Origin: Acinetobacter tibetensis
GTDB lineage: Bacteria; Pseudomonadota; Gammaproteobacteria; Pseudomonadales; Moraxellaceae
Length of the DNA: 64,000 nt
Direction: 5' to 3'
Assembly (NCBI RefSeq): GCF_023824315.1
Contig: NZ_CP098732.1
Span: 1,178,001 to 1,242,000 of the forward strand
Under the pieces are notes generated by a model. That model did not search any database. It was not told the DNA's origin and was given only the letters and a program-made list of their open reading frames with translations. The position numbers and the translations under genes are program-made. Positions 33,863 to 42,834 of the stretch are shown one piece after another; within the stretch, counting starts at the first letter, position 1; each line of letters begins with the position of its first letter.

Positions 33863-34153
33863 ATGGCGAAGCTACCAAGACTACAGACCAGACTTGAAAC
33901 GGTAATACCTAAGCAGCCAAGACCACAAAAGAACTGGGGCACTGGTCGCGGTGGTAGACCATGGCGAAGACTTAAAGACAAGATTCATCTGCGTGATGGA
34001 TGGACATGCCAGTGCTGTAGTCGAGTAACCACTGAGCTTGAGCTAGACCATATCATCAATGTTGCACAAGGTGGAACGGATGATGAGTCCAATCTTCAAT
34101 CGTTGTGCCCAGAATGCCATAAGAAGAAAACGCAAAAGGAGAGTCGGCAATGA
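33863..34153 (+). CDS. HNH endonuclease
   Basis: 96 residues. The HNH/zinc motif is complete: CQCCSRVTTELELDHIINVA, GGTDDESNLQSLCPECHKKK, with both cysteine pairs, the DH dyad and the Asn. HNH nucleases of this place (just before terminase) are needed for cos cleavage in HK97-like phages. The stop overlaps the next start by four bases. Confidence 0.9.
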   Translation: MAKLPRLQTRLETVIPKQPRPQKNWGTGRGGRPWRRLKDKIHLRDGWTCQCCSRVTTELELDHIINVAQGGTDDESNLQSLCPECHKKKTQKESRQ

Positions 34154-34350
34154 GTATGTATTGTGATAATGACCATCATGCCAGAGTACTTGCGACAGCA
34201 ATTGTTTTTAGCGTTGTTATTATTCAAACGGCTTTGATTAAGACAGTATTTGAATCCAATCCAGATTCAACAATCATTGTAATTCTCGGTTTTCTTATTG
34301 CTGACGTTCTTGCTGTTTTAACTTGGTTAACATTTTCAAAAAAATCGTAG
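34150..34350 (+). CDS. Small two-helix membrane protein
   Basis: 66 residues with two membrane helices (ATAIVFSVVIIQTALIKTVF and IIVILGFLIADVLAVLTWLTF). It lies between HNH and the small terminase, coupled by ATGA. Function unknown. Confidence 0.6.
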   Translation: MSMYCDNDHHARVLATAIVFSVVIIQTALIKTVFESNPDSTIIVILGFLIADVLAVLTWLTFSKKS

Positions 34351-34467
34351 CATTAGGGGGAGGTAAAAAGTTCAAACTCTTTTACTAGCGGACACCACCG
34401 CCCATCTCACGTATAAAAAAATTTCCCTTTTTAGTTAAAAGTTAACTTTTCGAGTTAAGGAGTCGCA
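34351..34467 (+). other. Non-coding packaging region, cos candidate
   Basis: A G-rich run (AGGGGGAGG, 34354-34363), a region with inverted features and GGACACCACCGCCC (34390-34403) lie between the HNH gene and terS. This is where cos is found in HK97-like phages. I cannot define the cut positions. Confidence 0.35.
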
Positions 34468-34693
34468 ATGGCTTTAACAGCAAAAATGAAAGCTTTTGCT
34501 CAAGCTGTTGTTGATGGTATGAGCAATAAAGATGCTGCAATTTCAGCAGGATACAGTGAAAAATCTGCAATGCAGCAGGGTTCAAAATTAGCAAAAATCC
34601 CTGAAGTAATTGCATATATAGAACAATTTAAATCAGTCAAAAAGTTAACTTCTAAATCTGAAAAGTTAACTCCAGAAAAACCAAAAGTTAACT
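34437..34693 (+). repeat. AAAAGTTAACT repeats at and in terS
   Basis: Copies at 34437-34447 (before the gene), 34640-34650, 34661-34671 and 34683-34693 (inside it). The last three are spaced 21 and 22 bp apart, two helical turns. GTTAAC is itself palindromic. Likely the binding array of the small terminase subunit. Confidence 0.65.
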
Positions 34694-34947
34694 CCGTGGA
34701 TAGTGGGGAAAATGACAACCCTTTCGAGGATGACTACGCGAAAGATGATCCTCTGCAATTTCTAATTGATGTCATGAATAACAAAGACAATGAAATGGGG
34801 ATGATACTGCATGCTGCAAAATCAGCGCTTCCATATGTACATGGCAAAGTTGCAGATAAGGGTAAGAAAGAATCCAAAGCAGAAGAAGCTAAGAAAGCCA
34901 GTCAAACTGGAAAGTTCGGCACTTTGAATAATCAACTACCGAGTTAA
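34468..34947 (+). CDS. terS: Terminase small subunit
   Basis: 159 residues (MALTAKMKAFAQAVVDGMSN). The first 60 are the helix-turn-helix DNA-binding part (KDAAISAGYSEKSAMQQGSKL) and match the Terminase_2 pattern; the rest is a charged low-complexity tail. It binds phage DNA and loads the large subunit. The codons for KKLTSKSEKLTPEKPKVNS contain the GTTAAC repeat array. Confidence 0.88.
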   Translation: MALTAKMKAFAQAVVDGMSNKDAAISAGYSEKSAMQQGSKLAKIPEVIAYIEQFKSVKKLTSKSEKLTPEKPKVNSVDSGENDNPFEDDYAKDDPLQFLIDVMNNKDNEMGMILHAAKSALPYVHGKVADKGKKESKAEEAKKASQTGKFGTLNNQLPS

Positions 34948-34950
34948 AAC

Positions 34951-36642
34951 ATGACCGCAATGCTCCCAGAATGGACAACAGCTTGCCCAGACTGGGAGGA
35001 GCGTATTGTCAAAAAACAGTCGCTCATGCCATGTGAACCATTATTTCCTAAAGTGGCAGATGTCGCAGAGCGCATTTTTAAAGAGCTGATTCTTGTTGAT
35101 GTGATGGATAGCCCAAAGATGGGTGATGTCACACTGGATTGGGTCATTGAATTTGTCCGTGCAATTTTTGGGGCATATAACCCGAGCACAAAACGCAGAT
35201 TGATTCGTGAGTTCTTTCTTCTGATTTCCAAGAAGAACACCAAGTCTACGATTGCTGCCGGTGTGATGCTGGTTGCGTTGTTGTTGAATGACCGGCTTTC
35301 AGCAGAACTTATTATCTTGGCACCAACGAAAGAAGTTGCAGACAACTCTTTCAACCCGATCCGAGACTTCATCAAAGCTGATGAAGAACTCAGTGCCATG
35401 ATTAATATTTCTGAGCACACTAAAACGGTAACGCATTTAGGCACTGGTGCCACACTTAAAGTGATTGCAGCCGAATCTAATGCCGCGGCAGGTAAGAAAG
35501 CCTCAATCATTTTGATAGATGAGGTTTGGCTTTTTGGTAAACGTGCCAATGCGGAATCCATGTTCCGTGAAGCGAAAGGTGGTTTGGCATCTCGTCCAGA
35601 AGGATGTGTGATTTATCTGTCTACCATGTCAGATGAAGTTCCATGCGGGGTATTTAAGCAATTATTGGATTATGCCCGCGATGTAAGAGATGGAATCAAA
35701 GAGGATAAAGCCTTTTTACCGCTGATTTATGAATTCCCTAAGCATCTGGTGGAAGCTGGTAAGCACTTAAAACCAGAGAATTTCTACATCACCAACCCGA
35801 ATTTAGGTGCTTCTGTTGACCTTGAATACCTGATTTCAGAGTTCAATAAGGTTAAAGATGCGGGTGAAGAATCACTTCGAGACTTCCTTGCAAAGCATTT
35901 GAACATCGAAATCGGCATGAACCTGCGTGCAAACCGTTGGGCGGGTGCTGAATATTGGAATCAGCAAAAACATGTATTTAGTCTTGAGCAATTAATTGAA
36001 CAATCTGAGTTGATCACCTTGGGGATTGATGGCGGTGGCTTGGATGACTTACTTGGTTTTGCAGCCTTAGGGCGGTTGAAGAAAGATCCACGTATTTGGT
36101 GGCTTTGGAGCAAGGCCTGGGCAAATAAACTTGCCTTAGAACGCCGTAAAGAGAACATTCCCAAATATAGGGACTTCGAGAAAGAAGGGAGCCTTGTTGT
36201 TGTCGATAAAGTGGGTGAAGACATTGATCAGTTGGCGCTAATCGCAAAGCAAATTTATGACAGCGGTAAGCTCGACAAAATTGGACTAGATCCGCAAGGT
36301 CTAGGTGGTCTTATTGATGGATTAACTGGTTCTGGCATCCCTGAAGAAGTTCTTGTCGCAGTACCGCAAGGTCATAAGCTCATGGGCTATATCATGACAA
36401 CCGAGCGTAAATTAGCAGAGGGCAACCTTTGGCATGCAGGGCAACAACTTATGGTTTGGTGCGTAGGTAATGCACGAGTCGTGATGATTGGTAATGGGAT
36501 GCGAATCACCAAGCAGGACTCTGGTATTGGCAAGATTGATCCCGTGATTGCGATGTTTAACGCTGTGGCATTGATGAGTCTTGCACCTGAAGCAAAGAAT
36601 TTTGACATTGACGGGTATTTAGAGGATGTCGTGATAGCATGA
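34951..36642 (+). CDS. terL: Terminase large subunit (HK97-like)
   Basis: 563 residues, ATP-driven packaging motor and headful/cos nuclease. Walker A-like LLISKKNTKSTIAAG near residue 90, Walker B IILIDEVWLFG near residue 187, coupling motif YLSTMSDE, and the nuclease domain with LGIDGGGLDD near residue 358 and a late acidic stretch. It belongs to the Terminase_1 family of HK97-type phages. Its stop overlaps the portal start by four bases. Confidence 0.93.
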   Translation: MTAMLPEWTTACPDWEERIVKKQSLMPCEPLFPKVADVAERIFKELILVDVMDSPKMGDVTLDWVIEFVRAIFGAYNPSTKRRLIREFFLLISKKNTKSTIAAGVMLVALLLNDRLSAELIILAPTKEVADNSFNPIRDFIKADEELSAMINISEHTKTVTHLGTGATLKVIAAESNAAAGKKASIILIDEVWLFGKRANAESMFREAKGGLASRPEGCVIYLSTMSDEVPCGVFKQLLDYARDVRDGIKEDKAFLPLIYEFPKHLVEAGKHLKPENFYITNPNLGASVDLEYLISEFNKVKDAGEESLRDFLAKHLNIEIGMNLRANRWAGAEYWNQQKHVFSLEQLIEQSELITLGIDGGGLDDLLGFAALGRLKKDPRIWWLWSKAWANKLALERRKENIPKYRDFEKEGSLVVVDKVGEDIDQLALIAKQIYDSGKLDKIGLDPQGLGGLIDGLTGSGIPEEVLVAVPQGHKLMGYIMTTERKLAEGNLWHAGQQLMVWCVGNARVVMIGNGMRITKQDSGIGKIDPVIAMFNAVALMSLAPEAKNFDIDGYLEDVVIA

Positions 36643-37874
36643 GCGATTTACAAGACACGGGTTTTTGGTCCCGTTTCTGGTCACGATTGACTGGAAGAAC
36701 CCAATTGAAAAAGGGGGATACTTCATATCCTTTTGATAGCTATCTGTCATCTGGTGGAGCGGTCGTCAGCCCTGAAACAGCCTTAAAGCTTTCAGCAGTT
36801 TGGGCATGCGTGAAATTGCGTGCTGAAACCATCTCAACACTACCATTGCATTTATATGATTCAAATAAAAAGATCGCCAAAGATCATGGTCTTTACCGAG
36901 TTTTACATGATTCGCCCAATGCAGATATGTGCGCAAGTGAATTTTGGCAGATCCAGTCTGCATGTTTAGATCTATGGGGTAATGCCTACAGCTATATTAC
37001 ACGCCGAAATGATCGAAGCGTTATTTCATTAGAGCCACTTTTCCCAAGTGAAATGGTTAAGAAGCGTTTGAAAGATGGTGGCTTTGAATATCATTACACC
37101 GAAAATGGCAAAGTTAAAATCTATACTGATGATGAAATCTTACATTTTAAAGGTTTCACCTTGGATGGTTATGTTGGACTTTCAGCAATTCAATTTTTTG
37201 CCCAAACCATTGGCATGCAGTTTGATGCTAATAATCAGGCTCAAGACTGGTTTAAAAATGGATTAAAGGTTGGTGGATTCCTTGAAACAGGGGAGCAAAC
37301 GCTCACAGGTGAGCAGCGTACACGGATGCGCAACCATTTAGCAGAGTTCAGTAAGCCTGAAAATTCAGGTAAATACATGATTCTTGAGGCGGGGATGAAG
37401 CTTGCTTCTGCCAGTGCTATTCGAATCAATCCGATTGATGCGCAACTTCTTGAATCTCGCTACTTTGGAATTGAGGAAATTTGTCGAGCATTTGGGGTTC
37501 CACCGCAATTGATTGGACATACGAATAAAGCAAGCTCTTGGGCATCTAGCCTTGAGCAGACTAATCAAGGTTTTTTGACCTACTCACTGAATCCTCAATT
37601 GGTTCGATATGAGCAAACCATTTCTCGCAAATTGCTATTGCCGCAGGACAAATACAAATATCGCCCTAAATTTGCGGTAGATGGTCTATTGCGTGCAAAT
37701 AACACGGCAAGAGCAGATTTCTACGTGAAGATGACCCAAAACGGGCTATATACCCGAAATGAAGTACGTGAGCTTGAGGATATGCCACGTGCTGAAGATC
37801 CAACGGCAGATCAACTCATGGTGCAAATGCAAATGGTGCCTTTGGGACAAGATCAGGGGAAACCTAGTGAATAG
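36639..37874 (+). CDS. Portal protein (HK97 family)
   Basis: 411 residues, the dodecameric ring at the capsid vertex through which DNA enters. SAVWACVKLRAETISTLPLHLY near residue 50 and VPPQLIGHTNKASSWASSLEQ near residue 290 are characteristic. Order terL-portal-protease-capsid is as in HK97. Start overlaps terL (ATGA). Confidence 0.93.
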   Translation: MSDLQDTGFWSRFWSRLTGRTQLKKGDTSYPFDSYLSSGGAVVSPETALKLSAVWACVKLRAETISTLPLHLYDSNKKIAKDHGLYRVLHDSPNADMCASEFWQIQSACLDLWGNAYSYITRRNDRSVISLEPLFPSEMVKKRLKDGGFEYHYTENGKVKIYTDDEILHFKGFTLDGYVGLSAIQFFAQTIGMQFDANNQAQDWFKNGLKVGGFLETGEQTLTGEQRTRMRNHLAEFSKPENSGKYMILEAGMKLASASAIRINPIDAQLLESRYFGIEEICRAFGVPPQLIGHTNKASSWASSLEQTNQGFLTYSLNPQLVRYEQTISRKLLLPQDKYKYRPKFAVDGLLRANNTARADFYVKMTQNGLYTRNEVRELEDMPRAEDPTADQLMVQMQMVPLGQDQGKPSE

Positions 37875-38526
37875 AAAAAGTTTTAATTTAGAGATTAAAG
37901 CCGTCCAAGAGGACGGTTTTTTTTCGGGCTATGGGGCGGTTTTTGGCAATGTCGATTGGTACAACGATGTGATTCTGCCGGGTGCATTTACAGCATCCCT
38001 TCAAAAGTGGAAATCCAAAAAGAAATTGCCACCAGTGCTTTGGAATCACAACGACAGTGAGCCTATCGGGATCTATACCAACATTTACGAAGACGAAAAA
38101 GGACTATTCGTTGAAGGGAAATTGCTTATTGATGATGTGCCGAGAGCTAAATCCACACATGCACTTCTGAAAGCGGGTGCCATTGATGGTTTAAGCATTG
38201 GATATTCCACCAAGAAGGCAAATCAGCAAGGCAATGGGATTCGAGAGTTGATCGAGGTTGATATTGGTGAAATCTCTATCGTGACTCAGCCAGCGAATGA
38301 TCGAAGTCTGATTACTTCAGTTAAATCCAAATTAGATGAAGGCGAACTGCCAACGTTACCAGAATTTGAAAAATTCTTGAGAGAGTCAGGATTTTCAAAA
38401 TCGCAATCTACTGCCATCGCTAGCAAAGGGTTGCGCTCTCTTCTGAGCGAGTCAGAGGAAGAAATCAAAGAAGCGAAATCAATTTCAAATGCTTTAAATA
38501 TTTTAAAAGGAGTCAGCAATGCCTGA
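37867..38526 (+). CDS. Prohead protease (HK97 family)
   Basis: 219 residues from a GTG at 37867 with AGGGGA six bases upstream; the open frame extends further but into the portal gene. GYGAVFGNVDWYNDVILPGAF near the start, His in VLWNHNDSEPIG and GLSIGYSTKKA are typical of the U35 peptidases that process the capsid. It overlaps the portal end and the capsid start. Confidence 0.92.
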   Translation: MNRKSFNLEIKAVQEDGFFSGYGAVFGNVDWYNDVILPGAFTASLQKWKSKKKLPPVLWNHNDSEPIGIYTNIYEDEKGLFVEGKLLIDDVPRAKSTHALLKAGAIDGLSIGYSTKKANQQGNGIRELIEVDIGEISIVTQPANDRSLITSVKSKLDEGELPTLPEFEKFLRESGFSKSQSTAIASKGLRSLLSESEEEIKEAKSISNALNILKGVSNA

Positions 38527-39712
38527 TCAAAATTTAGAACAACTCGCTCAAGAGTTTAAAAAACAAGTTGATGAAGTCAAAGGTATTGCCGAAGACTTCA
38601 AAGGTAAGCGTGAACATGGTGATAAAATTGCGGAAGGTGCCAAACAGGCAGCCGATGAAGCGATTACCAAGCTCAATGAAACCAAAGCGCGTTTAGATGA
38701 ACTCGAGCAGAAAATGGCTCGCCGTCCGAGCGATACACCTGAAGAATTTAAGTCTTTGGGGCGTCAGTTTGTGGAAACTGAGCAATTTAAATCATTGCAA
38801 GGTTCAGCAGGACAGCGCGGTAAAGCCAATCTTGAAATTAAAGCCACTATTACTTCTGCAGTTACTGATACTGCGGGTGCAGCAGGTGACTTGGTTCAAA
38901 CTACTCGCATTCCAGGAATTATTGCGCCACCAGATCGTAAGCTTACGATTCGTGATTTGCTTATGCCTGGTCGTATGGATGGCAACGCTTTGGAATTCGT
39001 ACAAGAAACAGGTTTTACCAATGCAGCAGCAATGGTCGCGGAAGGTGCAGTGAAGCCACAGTCTGATATCAAATTTGATTTGAAATCGACAAATGCAAAA
39101 GTAATTGCACATTTCATGAAGGCATCGCGTCAAATTTTGGATGATGCATCGCAGTTACAGTCTTATATTGATGGTCGCTTACGTTATGGCTTGGCATTCA
39201 AAGAAGAAAACCAAATTCTGAATGGCGATGGTACCGGTCAAAACTTACTGGGTATCATTCCACAAGCAACCCCATATGTTCGTCCAGCCGGTGTCACAAC
39301 TTCAGCGGAAAGTAAAATTGATACCTTGCGCTTCGCAATGTTACAAGCAGTCCTAGCTGAATACCCAGCAAGTGGACATGTATTGAACCCGATTGATTGG
39401 GCTGCAATCGAAACACTAAAAGACACTTCGGGACAGTACATTATTGGCAATCCACAGGGAGCATTAAACCCAACTTTATGGAAATTGCCAGTTGTAGAAA
39501 CCCAAGCAATTACAGTAAATAAGTTCCTGACGGGTGCTTTCTCTATGGGGGCTCAACTGTTTGACCGCTGGTTATCTCGTGTTGAAGTAGCGACAGAAAA
39601 CGAAGATGACTTCATCAAAAACTTGGTAACGATTCTTGCTGAAGAGCGCTTGGCTTTGGCGGTGTATCGTCCTGAAGCATTCATCTATGGTGACATTGTT
39701 CCTGTACCTTAA
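38519..39712 (+). CDS. Major capsid protein (HK97 fold)
   Basis: 397 residues. An N-terminal charged coiled coil (about 1-75, the delta domain removed by the prohead protease) is followed by the HK97 fold; IIAPPDRKLTIRDLLMPGRM and the end VYRPEAFIYGDIVPV are clear family marks. GGAG lies before the ATG at 38519, and the gene overlaps the protease by 8 bp. A terminator follows the stop. Confidence 0.93.
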   Translation: MPDQNLEQLAQEFKKQVDEVKGIAEDFKGKREHGDKIAEGAKQAADEAITKLNETKARLDELEQKMARRPSDTPEEFKSLGRQFVETEQFKSLQGSAGQRGKANLEIKATITSAVTDTAGAAGDLVQTTRIPGIIAPPDRKLTIRDLLMPGRMDGNALEFVQETGFTNAAAMVAEGAVKPQSDIKFDLKSTNAKVIAHFMKASRQILDDASQLQSYIDGRLRYGLAFKEENQILNGDGTGQNLLGIIPQATPYVRPAGVTTSAESKIDTLRFAMLQAVLAEYPASGHVLNPIDWAAIETLKDTSGQYIIGNPQGALNPTLWKLPVVETQAITVNKFLTGAFSMGAQLFDRWLSRVEVATENEDDFIKNLVTILAEERLALAVYRPEAFIYGDIVPVP

Positions 39713-39719
39713 TCGATTT

Positions 39720-39748
39720 AAATAAGGGGTATTTAGCCCCTTATTTTT
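39720..39748 (+). terminator. Terminator after the capsid gene
   Basis: AAATAAGGGG and CCCCTTATTTTT with a TATTTAG loop; a perfect nine-base stem. Confidence 0.85.
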
Positions 39749-39758
39749 GGAGTTTGAA

Positions 39759-39959
39759 ATGGCACTTTATACAGTTAACCGCGAGCATTATGGCGATAAG
39801 TTCTATCTCACAGGTGAACAGCGAGAAGCTAATCCTAATGATGTAAAGCATCTGGTGGATAAAGGGGTATTGGTGGAAGTTGTGGAAGAAACAAAACCCA
39901 AAACAACTAAAGCACCAGCTAAGCAGGTGAAGCAAGATGATCGACCTACCGAAGGCTAA
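39759..39959 (+). CDS. Small phage head-region protein
   Basis: 66 residues (MALYTVNREHYGDKFYLTGE), ending in a Lys/Thr-rich tail (KPKTTKAPAKQVKQDDRP). GGAG upstream of 39759. It sits between capsid and connector genes, as small head-associated or DNA-binding proteins often do. Specific role unknown. Confidence 0.7.
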   Translation: MALYTVNREHYGDKFYLTGEQREANPNDVKHLVDKGVLVEVVEETKPKTTKAPAKQVKQDDRPTEG

Positions 39960-40224
39960 ATTACATTGTCGTGTAGACGATGACACTGAAGATGATCTTA
40001 TAGAGGGCTGGATTGTTGAAGCCAACGTCGTAATTCAGAACGATCTAGACCGTAAGATTATTGCAGATGAAGCAGACCGAATAAATGAAACAGATTTGGT
40101 TGATAACGAGGCATTAGATTCTGCACGCCTTATCTTTGTTCAGTACCGTTACAGCCGAAGCTTAGATGATAAACCTCAGGCTTATTGGTCATTGTTGCAA
40201 AAGTTCCGAGAAATGGGAGTTTAG
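39937..40224 (+). CDS. Head-tail connector protein (gp6-like)
   Basis: 95 residues (MIDLPKAKLHCRVDDDTEDD). The pattern LKxHxRVD...DDLIEGWIVEA is the gp6-like (DUF1-type) connector of HK97-like phages. Overlaps the preceding gene by 23 bp. Confidence 0.82.
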   Translation: MIDLPKAKLHCRVDDDTEDDLIEGWIVEANVVIQNDLDRKIIADEADRINETDLVDNEALDSARLIFVQYRYSRSLDDKPQAYWSLLQKFREMGV

Positions 40225-40227
40225 TTT

Positions 40228-40557
40228 ATGGACCTAGCCCAAGAACTCTGCCATCGAGTCACGATCCAGAGCAAAACACCTGGCTACGATGAAAACAACT
40301 ACGAAACAGATCCAATCTGGACTGACTTCAAAAAGCTTTGGGCTAAGGTTGAGTTTTTATCAGTTAAAGACTCAATCAATGCCAAAGCTGCGGGTTCACA
40401 AACTACCGCGCGCCTAAAACTACGTAAACGTAGCGACATCACCACAGAGATGCGCGTGCTTTGGGATGGATACACTTTTGAGATTGTTTCACCGCCTAAG
40501 CCCGACAATCTGAACGGTAAGATCTACATGACGTTGGAGCTTGCGGTATTGGAGTAG
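40228..40557 (+). CDS. Head closure / head-tail adaptor
   Basis: 109 residues. LCHRVTIQSKTPGYDENNYE, LWAKVEFLSVKDSI and the final YTFEIVSPPKPD are the head-tail adaptor (SPP1 gp16-like) pattern. It seals the portal exit after packaging. Next in the connector series. Confidence 0.85.
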   Translation: MDLAQELCHRVTIQSKTPGYDENNYETDPIWTDFKKLWAKVEFLSVKDSINAKAAGSQTTARLKLRKRSDITTEMRVLWDGYTFEIVSPPKPDNLNGKIYMTLELAVLE

Positions 40558-40560
40558 GTC

Positions 40561-41052
40561 ATGGTTATTGAGGTTGAAATAACAGGGGCGGATGAAATTG
40601 AGCGAAAGCTCAGAGCCTTGGCTAATCCACGTTTAGCAAAAAATGCTGCAAGGCGTTCAGCGCGTAAAGCTATGGCAATTGTCCGTGATGCAGCACGTAA
40701 CAATGCAAAGACTTTAGATGATCCAAGTACATCAGAGCAAATCTATAAAGAAATTGTAATGCAGCCCGGTAAGTCTAGGGACAAAAATACTGTGGTTATG
40801 CGAGTTGGTGTCCGTGGTGGAGCAAGAATTCCGTATACAAACAATGCTCAAAATAGACAATCAGGCAGAGTAGGTCAGTCTTACCAAACTGATGGACGCG
40901 TATTTTATTGGAGATTTCTAGAGTTTGGTACATCCAGACAACCACCAACCCCATTTATGCGACCTGCTTTAGAAAATAACATTCAGGCTGTGACCGATTC
41001 ATTTGCACAGAACTTTAGTGCTGAGCTCGATAAGGAACTTGCAAAACTATGA
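40561..41052 (+). CDS. HK97-gp10 family tail-joining protein
   Basis: 163 residues. VEITGADEIERKLRALANPR, KAMAIVRDAARNNAK and WRFLEFGTSRQPPTPFMRPAL are the HK97-gp10 signature. It forms part of the tail terminator/adaptor region. Overlaps the next gene by four bases (ATGA). Confidence 0.9.
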   Translation: MVIEVEITGADEIERKLRALANPRLAKNAARRSARKAMAIVRDAARNNAKTLDDPSTSEQIYKEIVMQPGKSRDKNTVVMRVGVRGGARIPYTNNAQNRQSGRVGQSYQTDGRVFYWRFLEFGTSRQPPTPFMRPALENNIQAVTDSFAQNFSAELDKELAKL

Positions 41053-41420
41053 ACATCCTTCCAGTAGTTCCAACATTAAAAGCAGATTCAAATGTCACAG
41101 CATTACTAGGGAATAACCCCTTAAAAGTGTTTGAGGATATTGCACCAACAGGCACAGCATATCCTTATGCAGTTTGGTCGGTTGTGACTGCAAATCCTGA
41201 AAACAACTTGGACTGTGCAGCAAATATTGATCATGTGTCTTTCCAGATTGTTGTTTATGACAGCAATCAAAAGCGTGCTTCTGATATTCGAGCAGCCATT
41301 CGTACTGCACTTGAACCATATTGTTATGTAACCAGTATTCACCCCAACCATTTTGAGCGAATTCTCGATACTAATGTTTTTGGACGTGGGTTTGATGCGA
41401 ATTGGTGGTTGGATCGATAA
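41049..41420 (+). CDS. Tail completion protein (DUF3168)
   Basis: 123 residues. FEDIAPTGTAYPYAVWSVVT and VSFQIVVYDSNQKRASDIRAA are typical of the DUF3168/gpU-like tail terminator proteins. Last gene of the head-tail joining block, before a stretch without genes. Confidence 0.85.
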   Translation: MNILPVVPTLKADSNVTALLGNNPLKVFEDIAPTGTAYPYAVWSVVTANPENNLDCAANIDHVSFQIVVYDSNQKRASDIRAAIRTALEPYCYVTSIHPNHFERILDTNVFGRGFDANWWLDR

Positions 41421-41497
41421 AATGTATGATAGGTATTGATATAACTGCCGTTCGTGGTATTTTATTTCTAGAGTGGTCGTAATAGACCCTAAATTTC

Positions 41498-41524
41498 AAA
41501 ACCTCGCTTATGCGGGGTTTTTTT
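41498..41524 (+). terminator. Terminator, late region
   Basis: AACCTCGC-TTAT-GCGGGGTT with T7; one G-U pair. Confidence 0.8.
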
Positions 41525-41675
41525 ATGCCTAAATGGGAGATAGTCTCAATAAGTTGGAATTTCTTATTGCCTAGCACATTTTAAATATGCAGTAAATTGA
41601 ACTTCCTAGATTGCTTTTTGATCAATTTTAAATTTAGGAAGATGTAAAAAAGCCAGTTTTTGATTAGTTCAAACT

Positions 41676-41703
41676 AAGCCTTACAGAAATGTAGGGCTTT
41701 TTT
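41676..41703 (+). terminator. Terminator, late region
   Basis: AAGCCTTACA-GAAA-TGTAGGGCTT then T6, followed by ATTGCC. Confidence 0.8.
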
Positions 41704-41780
41704 ATTGCCTGTACCATTCACCACAACTTTCTGATGCTCAGGTGAATGGCTTAAATCAATTGAGCATCTAGGAGTAAATC

Positions 41781-42290
41781 ATGTCAAATGTTCTAACAAC
41801 CCAAGAGATTGTGATTGTGGAAAATGACAAGCCTTTAACTACATCTTTGCATATTGCGGATGGAGCAAGAGCGAACCACAAAGCTGTGATGCAGCTAATT
41901 AAAACGCATATTCACCACTTTAATAAATTTGGAAGGGTGGCATTTGAAATGCGACCCTTTGATACAGAAGGCGGTGTGCAAACTAGACGCATTGCATTAC
42001 TCAATGAACAGCAAGCAACTTTTCTTATGACTTTGATGCGCAACACAGATCGAGTTGTGGATTTCAAATGCGCATTAGTCCAAGCATTTTTCGAAACAAA
42101 GTCGTACTTGAGCGAACAAATGCAGGCACACACGGTAATACACAACAAATTAAGTTTGCAGCTTGATCTTGAAAAGGCAGATGCAAGTTTGGCAGGGCAT
42201 ATTCTTGGCAGCTATCGAAAAAAACGAGATGTATTGGTTGGAGCAATCCAAGAAGTAGAGCGGTTAATGCAACCATGCCTTTTTGAATAA
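41781..42290 (+). CDS. Rha-family phage regulatory protein
   Basis: 169 residues. SLHIADGARANHKAVMQLIKTHIHHFNKFG, then LNEQQATFLMTLMRNTDRVVDFK, is the Rha/antirepressor pattern (known to interfere with phage growth in hosts lacking IHF). It sits as a stand-alone gene with its own flanking terminators between head and tail genes, so it looks like a moron. Confidence 0.85.
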   Translation: MSNVLTTQEIVIVENDKPLTTSLHIADGARANHKAVMQLIKTHIHHFNKFGRVAFEMRPFDTEGGVQTRRIALLNEQQATFLMTLMRNTDRVVDFKCALVQAFFETKSYLSEQMQAHTVIHNKLSLQLDLEKADASLAGHILGSYRKKRDVLVGAIQEVERLMQPCLFE

Positions 42291-42309
42291 CGAACTATTT
42301 TTAACCAAT

Positions 42310-42331
42310 GCCACCTTCGGGTGGCTTTTTT
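42310..42331 (+). terminator. Terminator after the Rha gene
   Basis: GCCACC-TTCG-GGTGGC followed by T6. Confidence 0.88.
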
Positions 42332-42357
42332 ATGCCTAAAAAGAGGAGTAGCTACTC

Positions 42358-42834
42358 ATGGCAAAAGGCGTTTTATCACAAGGTACGCACGTATGGATTC
42401 TCCATGGTGCAACTCCTTCATTGATCCGTATTCTATGCATTAAGTCGATTGCATGGGGGGATGACAGCTCAACGGAAATTGACACCACCTGCCTAGATGA
42501 AGAAGAAACCAAGACTTCCGATTTTGGCTTGGTAACACCTGGTGAAGGCTCATTGGTTATCAACACTGATCCAACGAATGCAACGCACATGACTTTGCTA
42601 GGCTTGGCAGATACTCGTGACGAAGTTGGTGTGTATGTAGGTTGGTCTGATGGTCCTGGTGTTCCAACTTTAACAGGCTCAGATGTGACACTTCCTGATA
42701 CGCGCTCATGGTCATATGCGACTGTGAAGCTTCGTAAAAACTCACCAGTGTTTGATCCTGATGCACTTGTGAACCACACAATCCCGATGAAGCGCCAAAC
42801 TAAAGTAATTGAAGAATTTAAGGTGGGTCCATAA
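42358..42834 (+). CDS. Major tail (tube) protein
   Basis: 158 residues (MAKGVLSQGTHVWILHGATP). It contains GDDSSTEIDTTCLDEEETKT and a beta-rich body (GEGSLVINTDPTN), as in lambda gpV-like tail tube proteins, and is directly followed by the G/GT chaperone genes. The lambda-type order (V-G-GT-H) supports the call more than similarity does. Confidence 0.75.
   Translation: MAKGVLSQGTHVWILHGATPSLIRILCIKSIAWGDDSSTEIDTTCLDEEETKTSDFGLVTPGEGSLVINTDPTNATHMTLLGLADTRDEVGVYVGWSDGPGVPTLTGSDVTLPDTRSWSYATVKLRKNSPVFDPDALVNHTIPMKRQTKVIEEFKVGP

Larger units (their letters stand above)
41421..41780 (+). other. Intergenic region with two terminators
   Basis: The 360-base stretch has hairpins at 41498-41524 and 41676-41703 (listed separately) and no credible gene; only reading frames of about 18 codons are open. 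The Rha gene follows. Confidence 0.6.

Noticed and set aside
37759..37866. Longer prohead protease
   Set aside because: The extra 36 codons overlap the portal gene and have no homology to the family; the GTG at 37867 has a good ribosome site.
41426..41585. Very short open frames in the 41421-41780 gap
   Set aside because: About 18-19 codons, no ribosome sites, overlapping terminators.
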